A stretch of DNA of 64,000 nucleotides from Ahaetulla prasina (taxonomy: Eukaryota; Chordata; Lepidosauria; Squamata; Colubridae): NCBI RefSeq assembly GCF_028640845.1, contig NC_080543.1, positions 1,062,667 to 1,126,666 on the forward strand, read 5' to 3'. Under the pieces are notes generated by a model. It was not told the DNA's origin and made no database searches. It worked only from the letters and a program-made list of their open reading frames with translations. Below are positions 31,655 to 43,742 of the stretch, piece by piece (positions within the stretch are counted from its first letter, which is position 1; each line of letters begins with the position of its first letter). A program made the translations under genes and the position numbers.

Positions 31655-31740
31655 AGAATAAGGTTGAGGCCTTTAAGAAGGGACTGGACAGCCATTTGTC
31701 CAAAAGGGTAGAGGGTCTCCTGCTTGAGTGGGGGTGGGGT
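31655..31740 (+). mobile_element. CR1-like LINE 3' fragment
   Basis: GAGGCCTTTAAGAAGGGACT and GAGGGTCTCCTGCTTGAG. Confidence 0.65.
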
Positions 31741-31744
31741 GGGG

Positions 31745-31860
31745 GGCTCCTTGGATGAGAAGCGGAACGTTTTCAAAAGAAAGAAAAACCCAAGAAAAGT
31801 CCAGTTGTCTTTTGGAAAAAAGGAGCTTTGGTGACAACTGTGGCCGGGATGACTTCAAAA
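31745..31860 (+). mobile_element. palindromic family B, right arm only (copy 4)
   Basis: GGCTCCTTGGATGAGAAGC, GGAACGTTTTCAAAAG and GTCCAGTTGTCTTTTGG. The GAAAC of the family is GGAAC here. Confidence 0.55.
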
Positions 31861-32611
31861 CGAGCCCACCAGCCGGCTGGCAAGAAGGACTCCCTCACCC
31901 ATGGTGCACAGAGCTTTCTCAGTGGGAGGAAAGAAGCCCGGCAGGACGGGGTTAATTCCATCCTGCTGGGGCTTGAATGGCAGATGGGGGGTGAGGGCAG
32001 GTGGCCGCCCCCAACAGAGGCAAGGAGGAAAGCAGGAAGGAGAAGGAGAAGCCTGGTGGGCCTTCAGGGCCTTGCTGGTTGTCCAGGGAAGGGTGGCCAT
32101 AACAGGCCGCTGACCATTTCTCCCCGCACTGGAGTGGGAGCTGAGAATTTAGGGCTGGAGAGAGGCCAGCCCTCCTCCCCTGGTCAGCTGCCCCCTTTCA
32201 AGAGGAGAGCCGGGCAGGCTGCCTCTCTTCCCTGTGTGGGCGGATGACAGGTGCTTGTTAGCGTCCAGTCCCGGCTCCCCTGATTCCGGAAGTCCTCTCG
32301 GTCACGGCCATGACTGGCCTCGGAGCCCAGCCTGGAGCCAAGGGCCCTGCGGCCGGGGACTCTCCCAGGATGGCTCCAGGACGCCTCCAGATCTTCTCTT
32401 GGGCAGGAGCCGCTTCTGGTCCCGGCCCAGAAAGAGCCGTGGGGGGTCCGGATTGTGGTCTGGGTCTCCAGCGGGGTTAGGCCGGGGAGGCTGGGGCTCC
32501 AGGGGGCTCCCACAGGGGAAAAAGAAGAGACCTGGAGGGTCTCCAGGCAAAACATCCCCTTTCTAGAATGGATGGCTAAGAGGAAGGAGACTTATGAGGA
32601 GAAGACAGAAC
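31861..32611. other. unassigned intron 2 sequence
   Basis: GC-rich with long chance frames on both strands. No domain is recognised. Confidence 0.3.
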
Positions 32612-32862
32612 GTCCCTCATGTGGGGTTCGTGGTGCTCTCTGGGCTTATTGCTAGCTGCCTTCTTCTTCCTCCTCCTCCTCCTCCTCCTCCCTGCAAACG
32701 CCCCTCCCTTCTAGCATTAATGATGCTCCTGCAAGAAAACCACCAAGCTCAGAGAGCACCAGAGACCCTACAGCCCTCCCCCGCCTCTCCCCAACCCCCC
32801 CTCCCTCCTAGCACTGATGGGCCCTGAAACAGCCAAGCTCAGGGAGCCCCAGGGAGCCCTCA
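32612..32862 (+). repeat. palindromic family A, degraded right arms
   Basis: Two units with GCAAGAAAACCACCAAGCTC and AGCACTGATGGGCCCTGAAAC, separated by CTC-rich blocks. The second core has lost most of its stem. A (TCC)n block is at 32668-32691. Confidence 0.6.
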
Positions 32863-33029
32863 GTTCAGCCCTCAGGTTCCCTTCTGTCAGTGCCCTTCGG
32901 GGTTGATGGCTTCTCAAGAAACACCAGCCGTTTCTAGATTTTAAAAAGTAGGACTGGCCAATGGAGATGATCGCTTCCTTCAAATGCACCACTGCAGATG
33001 GTGTCTCAAAGGGGGCTGGCCTCCCTCCC

Positions 33030-33335
33030 TCCTGTCTCCTTCCTTCCTTCCTTCCTTCCTTCCTTCCTTCCTTCCTCCCTCCCTCCCTCCCTCCCTTCTT
33101 TCCGTCCCCTTCTTCCTTTCCTTCCTTCTTTCCGTCCCTTCTTCCTTTCCTTTTCCTTCCTTCCATCCTTCCTTTCTTCCCTCCCTCCCTCCCTTCCATC
33201 CTTCGTTCCCTCCCTCCCTCCCTCTCTCCCTTCCATCCTTCCTTCCTTCCTTCCTTCCTTCCTTCCTTCCTTCCTTCCTTCCTTCCTTCCTTCCTTCCTT
33301 CCTTCCTTCCATCCTTCCATCCATCCATCCATCAC
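33030..33335. repeat. (TTCC)n microsatellite, ~300 bp
   Basis: TTCC with CTCC, TTTCC and CATCC variants. The longest uninterrupted run is about 33233-33311. Pro/Ser-Phe and Lys/Gly frames across it are artefacts. Confidence 0.9.
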
Positions 33336-33361
33336 CAATAAAAGGCCTTTCGTAGCCATGG

Positions 33362-33365
<4 letters not shown>

Positions 33366-33412
<47 letters not shown>

Positions 33413-33420
33413 CGCGCATA
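33366..33420. repeat. (GT)n(GC)n microsatellite
   Basis: About 19 GT units then GCGCGCGCGCGC, a Z-DNA-prone alternating purine-pyrimidine run. Confidence 0.9.
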
Positions 33421-34106
33421 CACACATGTCACTCATGCGAAGTTGATGGGCTCCTCAGCTGCCGTCTTAATATAGTCCTCAGGACCTCTTCCAAGATCCA
33501 ATTTGAGCCTCTCTCCAAATCCTCTCCTCCAAGATCGGTTTTCTCCTGTCCGTCACGTCGTTAAGGAGACCCTTCCGTCTTCAGAACCCAGTTTTCCCTC
33601 TCCTTTTATCCCCAGGCCACTTTTTGTCTATGAAACCATCGTTTTGCCAGGTTACTTAAAAGGTGTGGAGAAGGAAGGTCCTTGCGTTACGAAAGAGGAA
33701 AGGCCTTTTATCCAGCCATGGCTGGGCTGGGGAATTCTGGGAGTTGAAGTCCAGAGGTCTTAAAGTGGCTCTAAGCCGAGTGGGTGGGTCGTCTCCTGTG
33801 CGGCCAGCCTGGAGACCTGCAGCCTGTGCGGTGATTTTGCAGGATCCGAGCTCCTTGTTTATAAGTCTCCACTTGCTCCTCCCTCAGGCTTTTCCGCAGG
33901 GCATCTTACAGGGGAATCAATGCTTTTTCCTCCTTCCCTTTTCAAAATTTATGCACACTTTAATTATTTCTGATTTTGTGACAGCTCAGTAGTGAGTTGT
34001 TTCAGTATGTTGAGATAGGAAGCAGGAGAATGCCACGTGGAGGTGGGCCCTCCCTCTGGGTGGGTGGGCGGGGGGGCCAAACGGCCACACTCAGGGTTTC
34101 CTACTA
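33421..34106. other. unassigned intron 2 sequence with a hAT-P remnant
   Basis: 33722-33769 is half a hAT-P palindrome (GGGGAATTCTGGGAGTTGAA, GGTCTTAAAG). The rest is unrecognised. Confidence 0.4.
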
Positions 34107-34121
34107 AGAACTGGAACTCTT

Positions 34122-35431
34122 TTTTTTTCTTTTCTTTTTTCCAAGTTTTTCTTTATTTTTAAACAAACAAATGTAAAAACATAGCATCATCTTCAGTTGT
34201 ACATACAAACAGTGTGTTGGTTGGTTACAAATCTTTTGTGCATTTTCACCATATTCATAATTTGTAGATTACCTAATTTCACATTTTATCATTTTAATAT
34301 GTACCCAATTATTTTTACCTTATTGCTCATTTACTTAACTATGGCTATTTCTTCCCTCACTTCATACAAAATGCTCTCAAAATTTTGGTTAGCCTATATT
34401 GTGTCATTTATTTCATCATCCTGAATCAATCCTATCATAGTATAACTTTGTGTTATATTTTGTATATTTTCAGAATTCTTGTATTGTTAAGACCTCTGCC
34501 AAACTTCATTACCATATTTTTTTATCTAAACATTGATAAAATAAGTCCCATATCTTATAATATTGTTTATCTTCCTGTTCTCTAATTTCAAATGTCAATT
34601 TACTCATTTCTGCACATTCCATTATTTTCTTAATAATTTCATTCTCATTTTTCCAGTTTTTAGCAAACACCATTCTAGCCGCAGTTACTACATTCACAAT
34701 CAGATACCTCAATTCTCTATTATATGTTTCAGGTATAATCCCCAATAAGAAAACCTCTGGTTTAAAGTCTATATGCTTTTTTATCATTTTTTCCAGCCAC
34801 GTGTGGATTTTAGTCCAATATCTTTTAGCTTCTACTCACGTCCACCACATATGGTAATATGAGCCCGGTATCTGATGACATTTCCAACATTTTTTGGATT
34901 TATTCTTGAACATTCTGGCTATTCTTGTCGTGGGTAGATGCCACCTGTAAAACATCTTATACAAATTCTCTTTATATGCTGTTGACATTGTCATTTTATA
35001 GTTTTGCAACCACAACTTTTGCCATTTCTCTAGATCAATCCCATGCCCAAATTTCCCCCCCCCCCAAGCAATCATTGTTTCTTTAACTTGTTCTTCTTCC
35101 AATTTAACCTCTAATAAATATCCGTATATTTTTTTAATTACATTTTCATCAGTGCCTGTTAAGATTTTAGCTAAGTTAGTCAAATTATTATAAAAACCTT
35201 CTGTCTTAAAATCTTTGTCGTATCTAGAATGTATTTGCAAGTAAGAAAACCAATTCATCTTTATACCTTGTACTTCTAATTCTTGCATAGATTTAAGTTC
35301 ACCCTTTTCATTCAGTAATTCTTCTATATCTAACAATTTGTTCCTTACTTTCTAAATGTTATTGAATGTGAGAATGCTTCAATAGTTGATAACCAGACTG
35401 GAATTTTTAAGTAATGTTGTCTTTTAATCTT
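34122..35431 (-). mobile_element. L1 LINE, 5'-truncated, with exact 15-bp target duplication
   Basis: Flanked by AGAACTGGAACTCTT at 34107-34121 and 35432-35446, exact. The T-rich start is the reversed poly(A). - strand frames at 34836-35336 and 34509-34787 encode the L1 ORF2 C-terminus, including MFYRWHLPTTRIARMF and the zinc-knuckle-like CWKCHQIPGSYYHMWW. A frame break near 34830 and a poly-C run at 35058-35066 mark decay. It is in antisense orientation to STIM1. Confidence 0.9.
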
Positions 35432-35446
35432 AGAACTGGAACTCTT

Positions 35447-36116
35447 GATTGAGCTGTGCCAGGAAGGAGGGAGGAAGGAGGAAGAAGGGAAGGCGGGAGA
35501 AAGAAGGAACTAAGGAAGGAAGGAAGGCACAGCCTATTTGGTTGTCTCCTGGTCTGGACTTTGGGGAAAGCTGGGGCTCCTCCTCCTCCCCCTGCAGGTG
35601 CCTTAGCAGCCCCTGGACTCCTGGCTTCCCAGAAGACCCCCACACCACCCCCAGCAGCTCCGCCTGGCCGCCACCTCTTCCTGGGGCCCTTGGAAGCTGG
35701 ACTTTGCGGCCTGGCAGGAGGGATCATTTTCTTTCCCGAGCTAAATATACCCAGCAGCAGCTGGTTCCTCTGCCTGCTTCCCTGGGGGAGATCAGGGCTG
35801 CTGCAAGCTGCATGGAGGGTCAGGCTGACATTCCCGGCTCTGGGTGGAGGTCACGGGCTATGCTGGGGAGGGGGAGCTGCAGGGAAGCAGGTTTGCCCCC
35901 CTGGCTTGGCTGCAGGGCTTAAGCGGAGCCTTCCGTGATCTTGGACCGTCTTGAGAGGTTTCATCTCTAACCTTCTCGCCTTTCTCTCTGCTTAAAACCC
36001 TGGCCTTGGCTCTCTGCAAAGGTCACTGCACGGCCAGGATTGTCTCCATCGCTGTTCCTAGGGCCTGGAACTCCACAGGGGGCTTTTTGGAGGGCCAACC
36101 GGTCAGAGAAGGAATT
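35447..36116. other. unassigned intron 2 sequence
   Basis: Starts with a GGAAGG-rich stretch (35460-35530). No gene is recognised. Confidence 0.3.
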
Positions 36117-36800
36117 GGAATAGAATAGAGCTGGAAGGGACCTTGGAGGTCTTCTAGTCCAGCTCCTGCCCAAGGCATGCCCCTTCCCCCAGACATTTCC
36201 CCATAAGGTCCATCCTAGAACATAGAATAACAGAGTTGGAAGGGAACTTGGAGGTCTTCTAGTCCACACACACACCTCCCCCCTCGCCCCCCCTCGCTCA
36301 AGCAGGAGACCCTCTGTCATTTCAGACAAGCGTCTGTCCAGTTTCTTCTTAAAAGCCTCCAGTGATGGAGCTCCCACAACTTCTAAAGGCAACTTCCGTT
36401 CCACTGGTTGATTGTTCTCCCTGCCAGGAAATTTCTTCTTAGTTCCAGGTTGCTTCCATCCTTGATAAGTTTCCATCTTTTCTTGTCCTGCCTTCTGGTG
36501 CTTTGGAAAATAAACTGACCCCCTCTTCTTTGGGGCAGCCCCTCAAATATTGGAACACTGGTATCACTGTACCCTTAGTCCTTCTTTTCTCTAGACTGGC
36601 CAAACCCAAATCCTGCAAGGGTTCTTCATATGTTTTCGTCTCCAGGCCTTTAATCATCCTGGTTGCTCTTCTCTGCACTTTTTCCAAAGTCTCAACATCT
36701 TTTTTGTGATGTGGGGACCAAAACTGGATGCAGCATTCCAGGTGTGGCCTTACTAAAGCTTTATAAAGCGGTACTAACACTTCACGTGATTTTGATTCTA
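36117..36800 (-). mobile_element. CR1-like LINE, longest ORF2 remnant, plus an extra 3' end
   Basis: 36117-36170 is a separate short 3' end. From about 36222 the - strand runs through the 3' UTR and the ORF2 C-terminus. Frame 36439-36780 encodes LVPLYKALVRPHLECCIQFW, SPHHKKDVETLEKVQRRATR and FQYLRGCPKEEGVSLFSK, a CR1 reverse-transcriptase end. One frameshift separates it from ERKLPLEVVGAPSLEAFKK. Confidence 0.85.
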
Positions 36801-37490
36801 TGCCTCTGTTTATACAGCAAGGATTGTTGTATTAGCTTTTTTGGCTGCTGCCGCACACTCCTGTCTGCTGTCTGAGCGATTGATCGTCCGCTAGGAAAGG
36901 ATCTCTCAAGCCCCACCAGTGGCTCTTGTGTGTGTTCAGTCCTGGGAGATTTCTGCTGCAATGAGCTGCTGTATTTCTCCAACCCACTCTTTTGTTCCCT
37001 TTATTGCTGTGGTTGTAAACACAGCACCCTCCAGTGCTTGTGGCTTGCTGGCTCATTTCAGGGGGGAAAAAAATGGGGTTTTTTTGTTTTGTTTTTGACA
37101 CTCTCAATTTGACTTTGCTTTTTTTTCAAGTCCAAGAGTTTGGGAGTGGTGATAAGCAGCAGGAAATGGTGTCACACATCTCCTGCCTCAGTTTTTTTTT
37201 TTTTTTACTGCTTTCTGAGTGCTTTTTTAAAAACATGCAAATGTCTTTGTAATGAGGTTTGCTTAAAAGGCACAGCCACTAAATGCCTTGTGTCTGTCTC
37301 TGGTGGGCATCCCAGTTTTCAACTCGGCCCCTTGAGCCTAAAGCCCTCGGGCAACTCGCGTGAGGTGCAAACAACCAGGTGCACACAGGTAGAGTTCAAA
37401 TGAGCAACTTTATTATTTTCTGCCTGTAATACAGGAATCTCCCCAGATTGTGACAGCTTTCGCCTGAGGATGGCCAGATAGAGCTCTAGA
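36801..37490. other. unassigned intron 2 sequence
   Basis: Nothing recognised apart from short T-runs. Confidence 0.3.
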
Positions 37491-37552
37491 GCAGGGCTGT
37501 CCAATCTTGGCAACTCTGGTGGACTTCAACTCCCAGGATTCCCCAGCCACCT
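37491..37552. mobile_element. hAT-P remnant
   Basis: CAGGGCTGTCCAATCTTGGC, then GTGGACTTCAACTCCCAGG and the middle of the palindrome. The right half is replaced by family A. Confidence 0.6.
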
Positions 37553-37553
37553 G

Positions 37554-37908
37554 AATGGGAGAAGGGTTTGCTCTCTCTTTATATACAAGTGGCTTCCCTG
37601 CCAGTGTTCCTTCAGTCAGGAAACTACCAACTCAGACGAGCAATAAACAACAACAAGGAGGCACCAAGAACTCTCCTGCCAACACTGAGCCACGTGTATA
37701 AAATGAGAGCAAACCCTCTAGCACTGATGATGTTACCCAGTTAGGTCATGAAATACCTGCAAGACACCCACAGTTCTCCTCTATCGCTCCACAAGCCCCG
37801 TCCCCTCTTAACGCTGATGATGTTCCCTAGTTGGGCCATGAAACGCCTGCAAGAAAGCCACAGAGCTCAGAGAGCTCAACCCTGATCTGCAAAGACTCTC
37901 TTCTATTG
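37554..37908 (+). repeat. palindromic family A, interior plus two right arms
   Basis: An inner inverted repeat (GGGTTTGCTCTCTCTTTATA and its complement near 37696-37717) is followed by two right arms. CTGATGA is at 37724-37730 with GAAA at 37750-37753, and CTGATGA at 37814-37820 with GAAAC at 37840-37844. This is the best example of the intact core. Confidence 0.7.
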
Positions 37909-38039
37909 GCTCTTCTTACGTCTCCACCCATCCCTCTCATAAGATCATCCCATTGGACGGAACATGAGGTCATCAGCCCACTTACCCATGTAGGTGGTCC
38001 GGTCCTTTCCCCCCCAACTTCTCCATCTTGTACCCACAT

Positions 38040-38375
38040 GATTAGCTTGAAAGGGGCCTTGGGGCTCTTCTACACCCACCCCCTGCTCAAGTATGGAAAT
38101 CCTAGACCATCCCGGACAAATGGTCGTTCAGTCTCTTCTTAAAAAAACTCCAGTGATGGAGCAGCCACAACTTCTGACAACTTTGTGCCCACCGGCACAA
38201 AAAAGACTCAGTTTGTGGGCAGAACTTTTTCTGGGGTGGCCCCTCCCTCAGTGATGGAAGTCCCTCCTGGAATAATAGAATTACAGGATGACAGAGTTGG
38301 AAGGGACCTTGGAGGTCATCTAGTCCAACCCCCTGCTCGAGCAGGAGACCTGCCTAGACCATTCCAGATAGGCTC
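38040..38375 (-). mobile_element. two CR1-like LINE 3' fragments
   Basis: 38045-38270 (GAAAGGGGCCTTGGGGCTCT, CTCCAGTGATGGAGCAGCCA) and 38288-38375 (GAGTTGGAAGGGACCTTGGA, CCAACCCCCTGCTCGAGC). Confidence 0.7.
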
Positions 38376-39584
<1,209 letters not shown>

Positions 39585-40078
39585 TGGCTGTGGGGCCCTT
39601 GCTGCTCTCTTGAGTTTGGGTGGTTTTCTTGCAGACATTTCATGACCCAACTTGGAAACTTCATCAGTGTTAGGAGGGTGTGTGTGGCGAGGAGGAGGAG
39701 GACTGTGGGGTTCTTTGTGATCTCTGAGCTTTGTTCATGACCCAACATCAGTGCTAGAATGGAATGGGGTTTAATCTTGCTTATATACAGTAGCGTGGGT
39801 GTGGTTTCTCTTTCATCATTCCTTCATGAGGACTGTTGTCTGGTGTTAATCCCTGCTTTTCTGGTTGTGGGCTGCTGGAAAGGATTTGTTCTGGTCCTTT
39901 TGTTTCCTTTGTAGCTTTTTGTTGTCTCTTTGAATGGTGTGTGAATGTGATTTATGACACCATAGGCACTGGCAATGCCTAGTTTGGGTCACGAAGCGTC
40001 TTCAAGAAAACCGCTAAGCTTAGGGAGCACCAAGGACCCCACAGTTCAACCCTGAGCTGCAGATACTCTCTTCTACTT
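39585..40078. mobile_element. palindromic family A, full inverted-arm copy
   Basis: The left arm is reversed (GGTTTTCTTGCAGACATTTC at about 39620), partly duplicated with a short second piece near 39735. A ~200-bp interior (TTTAATCTTGCTTATATACA, then TTCATCATTCCTTCATGAGG) follows. The right arm is at 39975-40075 (GGTCACGAAGCGTCTTCAAG, CCACAGTTCAACCCTGAGC). This copy shows that family A, like family B, is a unit with terminal inverted arms. Confidence 0.65.
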
Positions 40079-40659
40079 ACCCAGTTTGGTCTCTGCAGAA
40101 AGAGAAACCCACGTCAAGCGCGTGGGAAAATTAGGAAATCTGGGCAGTTCAAATGAATATAAAGTTTAGGCTCTCTACAAGAATCTCAACTATTAACGGT
40201 CAAAATGAAAATGAATTGGCAGCAGAGAAGAGTCCATGGAGAGAAAGTTTCTCTCCAGCTGATGAGATGCAGGAGGCAACTTCCTACAGGGAGGTCACTC
40301 TCAACTCCTGCCCGCCCTTTGCCCCCTGCCCTCCTCCTGCTCCCTCCCTCTCCTGGGCCTTGGCTTCCTCTACTTCTTCCTCCTTTCTGACTCTGTTTCC
40401 CCAGCAGCTGCTTCTGCCTCCTCCAGACCCGCTTCTCTCCTCCCTCGAGGGAACCTCTTGCAGGACAGCCTGACTTGTTTCCGTTCATCACACAACTGTT
40501 TGTTTTGAAACTTTGGGCAATTGCATTGGGAGGTGGTTGTGTTTTTTTCAACGGTTTGGCAACACAGCTGGCTGGGCAACAGGGAAGAACGTGCCAATAA
40601 CAAATATTTTTCAAGATCTTTTGGGGGTCTTCTTAGTGGAGATGGACAGGCCGAGAAAC
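40079..40659. other. unassigned intron 3 sequence
   Basis: Pyrimidine-rich 40310-40450. Nothing recognised. Confidence 0.3.
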
Positions 40660-40767
40660 TTGGGGTCTCCAACCCTGGCAACTTGAAGACCTGTGGACTC
40701 CAACTCCACAGGGGGCTGAGGAATTCTGGGAGTTCCAGGTCTTAAAGTTGCCAAGGTTGGAGACCCG
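40660..40767. mobile_element. hAT-P palindromic MITE
   Basis: GGGGTCTCCAACCCTGGCAA at the left, GTTGCCAAGGTTGGAGACCC at the right. The interior is typical and the outermost bases are eroded. Confidence 0.75.
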
Positions 40768-41439
40768 CTGCCAGAGGAAGCACAGGAGCAGCTGGCTGGG
40801 GGGTGTAGATAGGAGTGAGGGGATTGAGGAGGGCTGGGGGGGTCTCTCTTCCTCTGGCCACGGAGGCTGGCTCTGTCCCGCAGCTTTAGAGTTAGGGGCC
40901 CCTGGTGAGAGATTCATGCAGAGCAGAGGGGAGGGGCTGAGCCTGGACAGAGGAGGAGAAGGGGTCTCTCCTAGGGGTGGCCCTTTCATTAGGGCACCCC
41001 CTCCCCATCATTTCTGGTGATGCCAAAAGGACTGTGAGCATCAGGGGAGAGGCTCCCTCTTCAGTGAGACCTCTGAGAATTTCAAAATCTGTTCCACAGA
41101 TAAGTTCTTTTGCATCGGGCAAGTCCTGGGGTGGCTTTTTTCTGCCCAACCCAGCCGGTCAGGCTTCCCTGGACCAGGCACCGTGCCCAGGGGCTTCTGA
41201 AGACAGAGGGAGGCCCTCCAGGAACAAAGAGCAAGCCCTCCTCCATGCAGGCGTCAGGCTGACATGGGTGCTGAGAGCTTCCTTAGATAACACGGCTGCT
41301 CTCGGCCAACACTCTTCCCTTATCCTGTTTTGTCTTCCTTTTGTCAAGTGCCAGGCGCCGCTGGAGCAACCTGTTATCTGGGGGGGGGGGGCTCTAAGGC
41401 GGCTTGCAGCCGTCTGCTCCAGGGCCTCTCCTGTCAGCA
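40768..41439. other. unassigned intron 3 sequence
   Basis: A G-run lies near 41382-41391. Nothing recognised. Confidence 0.3.
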
Positions 41440-41660
41440 CGTTACAGGAAGGATGCTGAAGCCCTGGAGGGAGGGCAGAGGAGGGCAACCAAGATGGCCA
41501 AAGGGGACCCTAGGCTGAAGCATCTGAAGAAGGAGAAGGAGAAGGAGAAGGAGAAGAAGAAGGGTTTGCAGGAATTGGGTCTTAAGTCTAGTTTAATGAA
41601 AAGAAGGACGCGGGGGGGGGAGATGATATCACTCTTCCAATATCTGAAGAAAGTTTGTTT
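41440..41660 (+). mobile_element. CR1-like LINE ORF2 fragment
   Basis: GGAGGGCAGAGGAGGGCAAC, then GGAATTGGGTCTTAAGTCTA (codes for LQELGLKSSLMKRRTRG-like text). A (GAAGGA)n expansion at 41533-41560 interrupts the coding. Confidence 0.65.
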
Positions 41661-41694
41661 TAGTCATTGACTAAGATGGGCAAATATAGAAATT

Positions 41695-41727
41695 AGACGG
41701 ATGGATGGATGGATGGATGGATGGATG

Positions 41728-41811
<84 letters not shown>

Positions 41812-41842
41812 TGGATGGAGGGATGGATGGATGGATAGACAG
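41695..41842. repeat. (GGAT)n(AGAT)n microsatellite
   Basis: About 7 GGAT units, then about 20 AGAT units, then more GGAT. Confidence 0.9.
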
Positions 41843-42693
41843 GTGGATGTTTTGTGCTCCCAGAGTGCTCCCTGTTCCTCGTGGTGGGTGGGTGGACTTT
41901 GCTGGGTGATGTAGATCTTGGTACCGATCCAGCCCAGCAATCTCACCCACCCCCCAATTTCCTTCGTGAAGGTGAATTTCATGTGTTTATAGAGACCTTA
42001 GGAGGACCGAAGGGGGAAGGTCTTTGCTTCTCTGAGCCTGGTGACCGAGGCAGGTGAGGCCCCCAGCAGCTCAGCCCTAGAGCTGGCCTCCTAAGCCCCG
42101 CCTGAGTAGATCTGCCTGGCCAGAGCAGTTCTAAGAGAGTGACCAGTGACCCCTCGGCTGACTGGCAGCTGGGCAGCCCCATCATTCTGCTCTTTCTGCC
42201 AAAGCTCAGCTCCTCCTCCTCCTCCTCCTCCTCCTCCTCCTCCTCCTCCTCCTCGGAAGCCCTCGTAGCCTCTGTCCAGCTGTGCCAGAGGGGGCAGAAC
42301 AGCTGGAAAGCCCTTTCTCTCCCCCCCCGCCCCCAGGCATTCATCCTTCCAGCAAGAAGATCAGCAAAGGGACTGGGCAAAGCCTCCCTCCCTCCCCCTC
42401 TCTCTCTCTCTCTCTCGTGTTGGGAAGGGTGTGTGTGTTTGTGTGTGTCTGTGAATGAGCACAGCATTCACTTTGGAAGGCAGCCTTTGGAACCTGGGAC
42501 TTTTCCTTTCTAAATGAGCTGCACAATTAGAAAAGTAAACAAAGGCAGTTGTGGGCCTTGAAAGGCAGCTGCTCCGTTTATTCTTAGGTTTATTTTCCTC
42601 CCCAAATTAGTTACAAATGCTTGTTTATTTTATGACAAGGTCAGAAAGGGGCAGTCAACCTCCCAGGCTCTGCCCCGCTGGGCAGAAAAACTG
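41843..42693. other. unassigned intron 3 sequence with (CTC)n
   Basis: (CTC)n of about 15 units at 42209-42253 and (CT)n at 42397-42415. No gene is recognised. Confidence 0.4.
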
Positions 42694-43063
42694 GCAGTCC
42701 TTGACTTACGACCACAATTCAGCCCAAAATTTATGTCGCTAAGGGAGACGTTTGTTAAGTGAGTTTTGTCCCATTTTATGACCTTTCTTGCCATGTTTGT
42801 TAAGTGAATCACTGCAGTTGATGATAAGTTAGCAACTTGGTTGTTAATTAAATCAGAAGGTCGCAAAAGGGGATCACATGACCCCAGGATGCTGTGACCG
42901 TCATAAATATGAATCAGTTGCCAAGCATCAGAATGTCAATTACGTGATCATGGGGATGCTGCAACGGTCGTAAGTGTGAAAAACGTTCATAAGCCACCCT
43001 TTTCAGTGCGGTTGTAACTTTGAATGGTCGCTAAACGAACTGTTGTAAGTTGAGGACTATCTG
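42694..43063 (+). mobile_element. MITE-T copy 10
   Basis: GGCAGTCCTTGACTTACGAC to GTTGAGGACTATCTG. All internal landmarks are present. Confidence 0.8.
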
Positions 43064-43136
43064 CAGTATCGGCCCTTTCCCGATTCCTCTCCTTGGGGTG
43101 AGGCTGCCCTGACTCTTGGGGTCCAACCTGCTTTTC

Positions 43137-43270
43137 TAGAACATAGAATGCGAGAGTTGAAAGGGACCTCGGAGGTCTTCTAGTCCAACCCCCTGCTCAA
43201 GCAGGAGATCCAGACCTATCCCATTTCAGGCAAACGGTTGTCTAGTCTCTCCTTGAAAACCTCCAGTGAT
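43137..43270 (-). mobile_element. CR1-like LINE 3' fragment
   Basis: GAACATAGAATGCGAGAGTT, GGGACCTCGGAGGTCTTCTA and CCTTGAAAACCTCCAGTGA. Confidence 0.75.
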
Positions 43271-43544
43271 GCAGCACCTGCATTGTTCATTTGAATAGAA
43301 AGGAATTTATACATCGACATACTTTCACAGCAAGCCATTACAGAGCAGAGCTGAACAAGGCAGTGATCCAAATTAATGCCGTCTGGGATGGGAGACCCCC
43401 GCAAGCCCCCCCCCTCCCCCAAGGCTCTTGAAAAAAGATCTCCAAGGTGTCAGTGGCAATCTGCTCCTTCTTTCCTTCCTTCCTTCCTTCCTTCCCTCCC
43501 TCCCTCCCCCTTTCCTTTCCCTTCCCTTTCCTTTCCTTTCTTTG
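43271..43544. other. unassigned sequence ending in a TTCC/CTTTC microsatellite
   Basis: 43470-43545 is TTCC, CTCC and CTTTC repeats. The rest is unrecognised. Confidence 0.4.
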
Positions 43545-43742
43545 CTACAGTTAGGGTGATGATGTTACCTAGATCAGGGGTCTCCAACCTTGGTCCCTTT
43601 AAGACTTGTGGACTTCAGCTTTGCTGGCTGAGGGACTCTGGGAGTTGAAGTCCACAAGTCTTTAAAAGAGCCAAGTTTGCAGACCCCTGGACTAGATTGT
43701 TAATGAAACGTCTGCAAGGAAACAACCAAGCTCTGAGAACAT
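43545..43742 (+). repeat. palindromic family A right arm, split by hAT-P
   Basis: GTGATGATGTTACCTAGAT before and AATGAAACGTCTGCAAGG after the insert at 43575-43689. Confidence 0.65.
43575..43689. mobile_element. hAT-P palindromic MITE inside family A core
   Basis: CAGGGGTCTCCAACCTTGG to GCAGACCCCTG, 115 bp. The flanks ACCTAGAT (43567-43574) and GACTAGAT (43690-43697) match at 6 of 8. It is inserted at the apex of the family A hairpin, the same spot as the copy at 7719. Confidence 0.8.

Noticed and set aside
32961..33564. Long Pro/Ser/Phe-rich frames (+) and Lys/Gly-rich frames (-)
   Set aside because: They are translations of the (TTCC)n and (GT)n microsatellites in every frame; no splice sites or non-repeat coding.
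41695..41842. CRISPR-like or satellite array
   Set aside because: Tetramer microsatellite without spacers; the genome is vertebrate.
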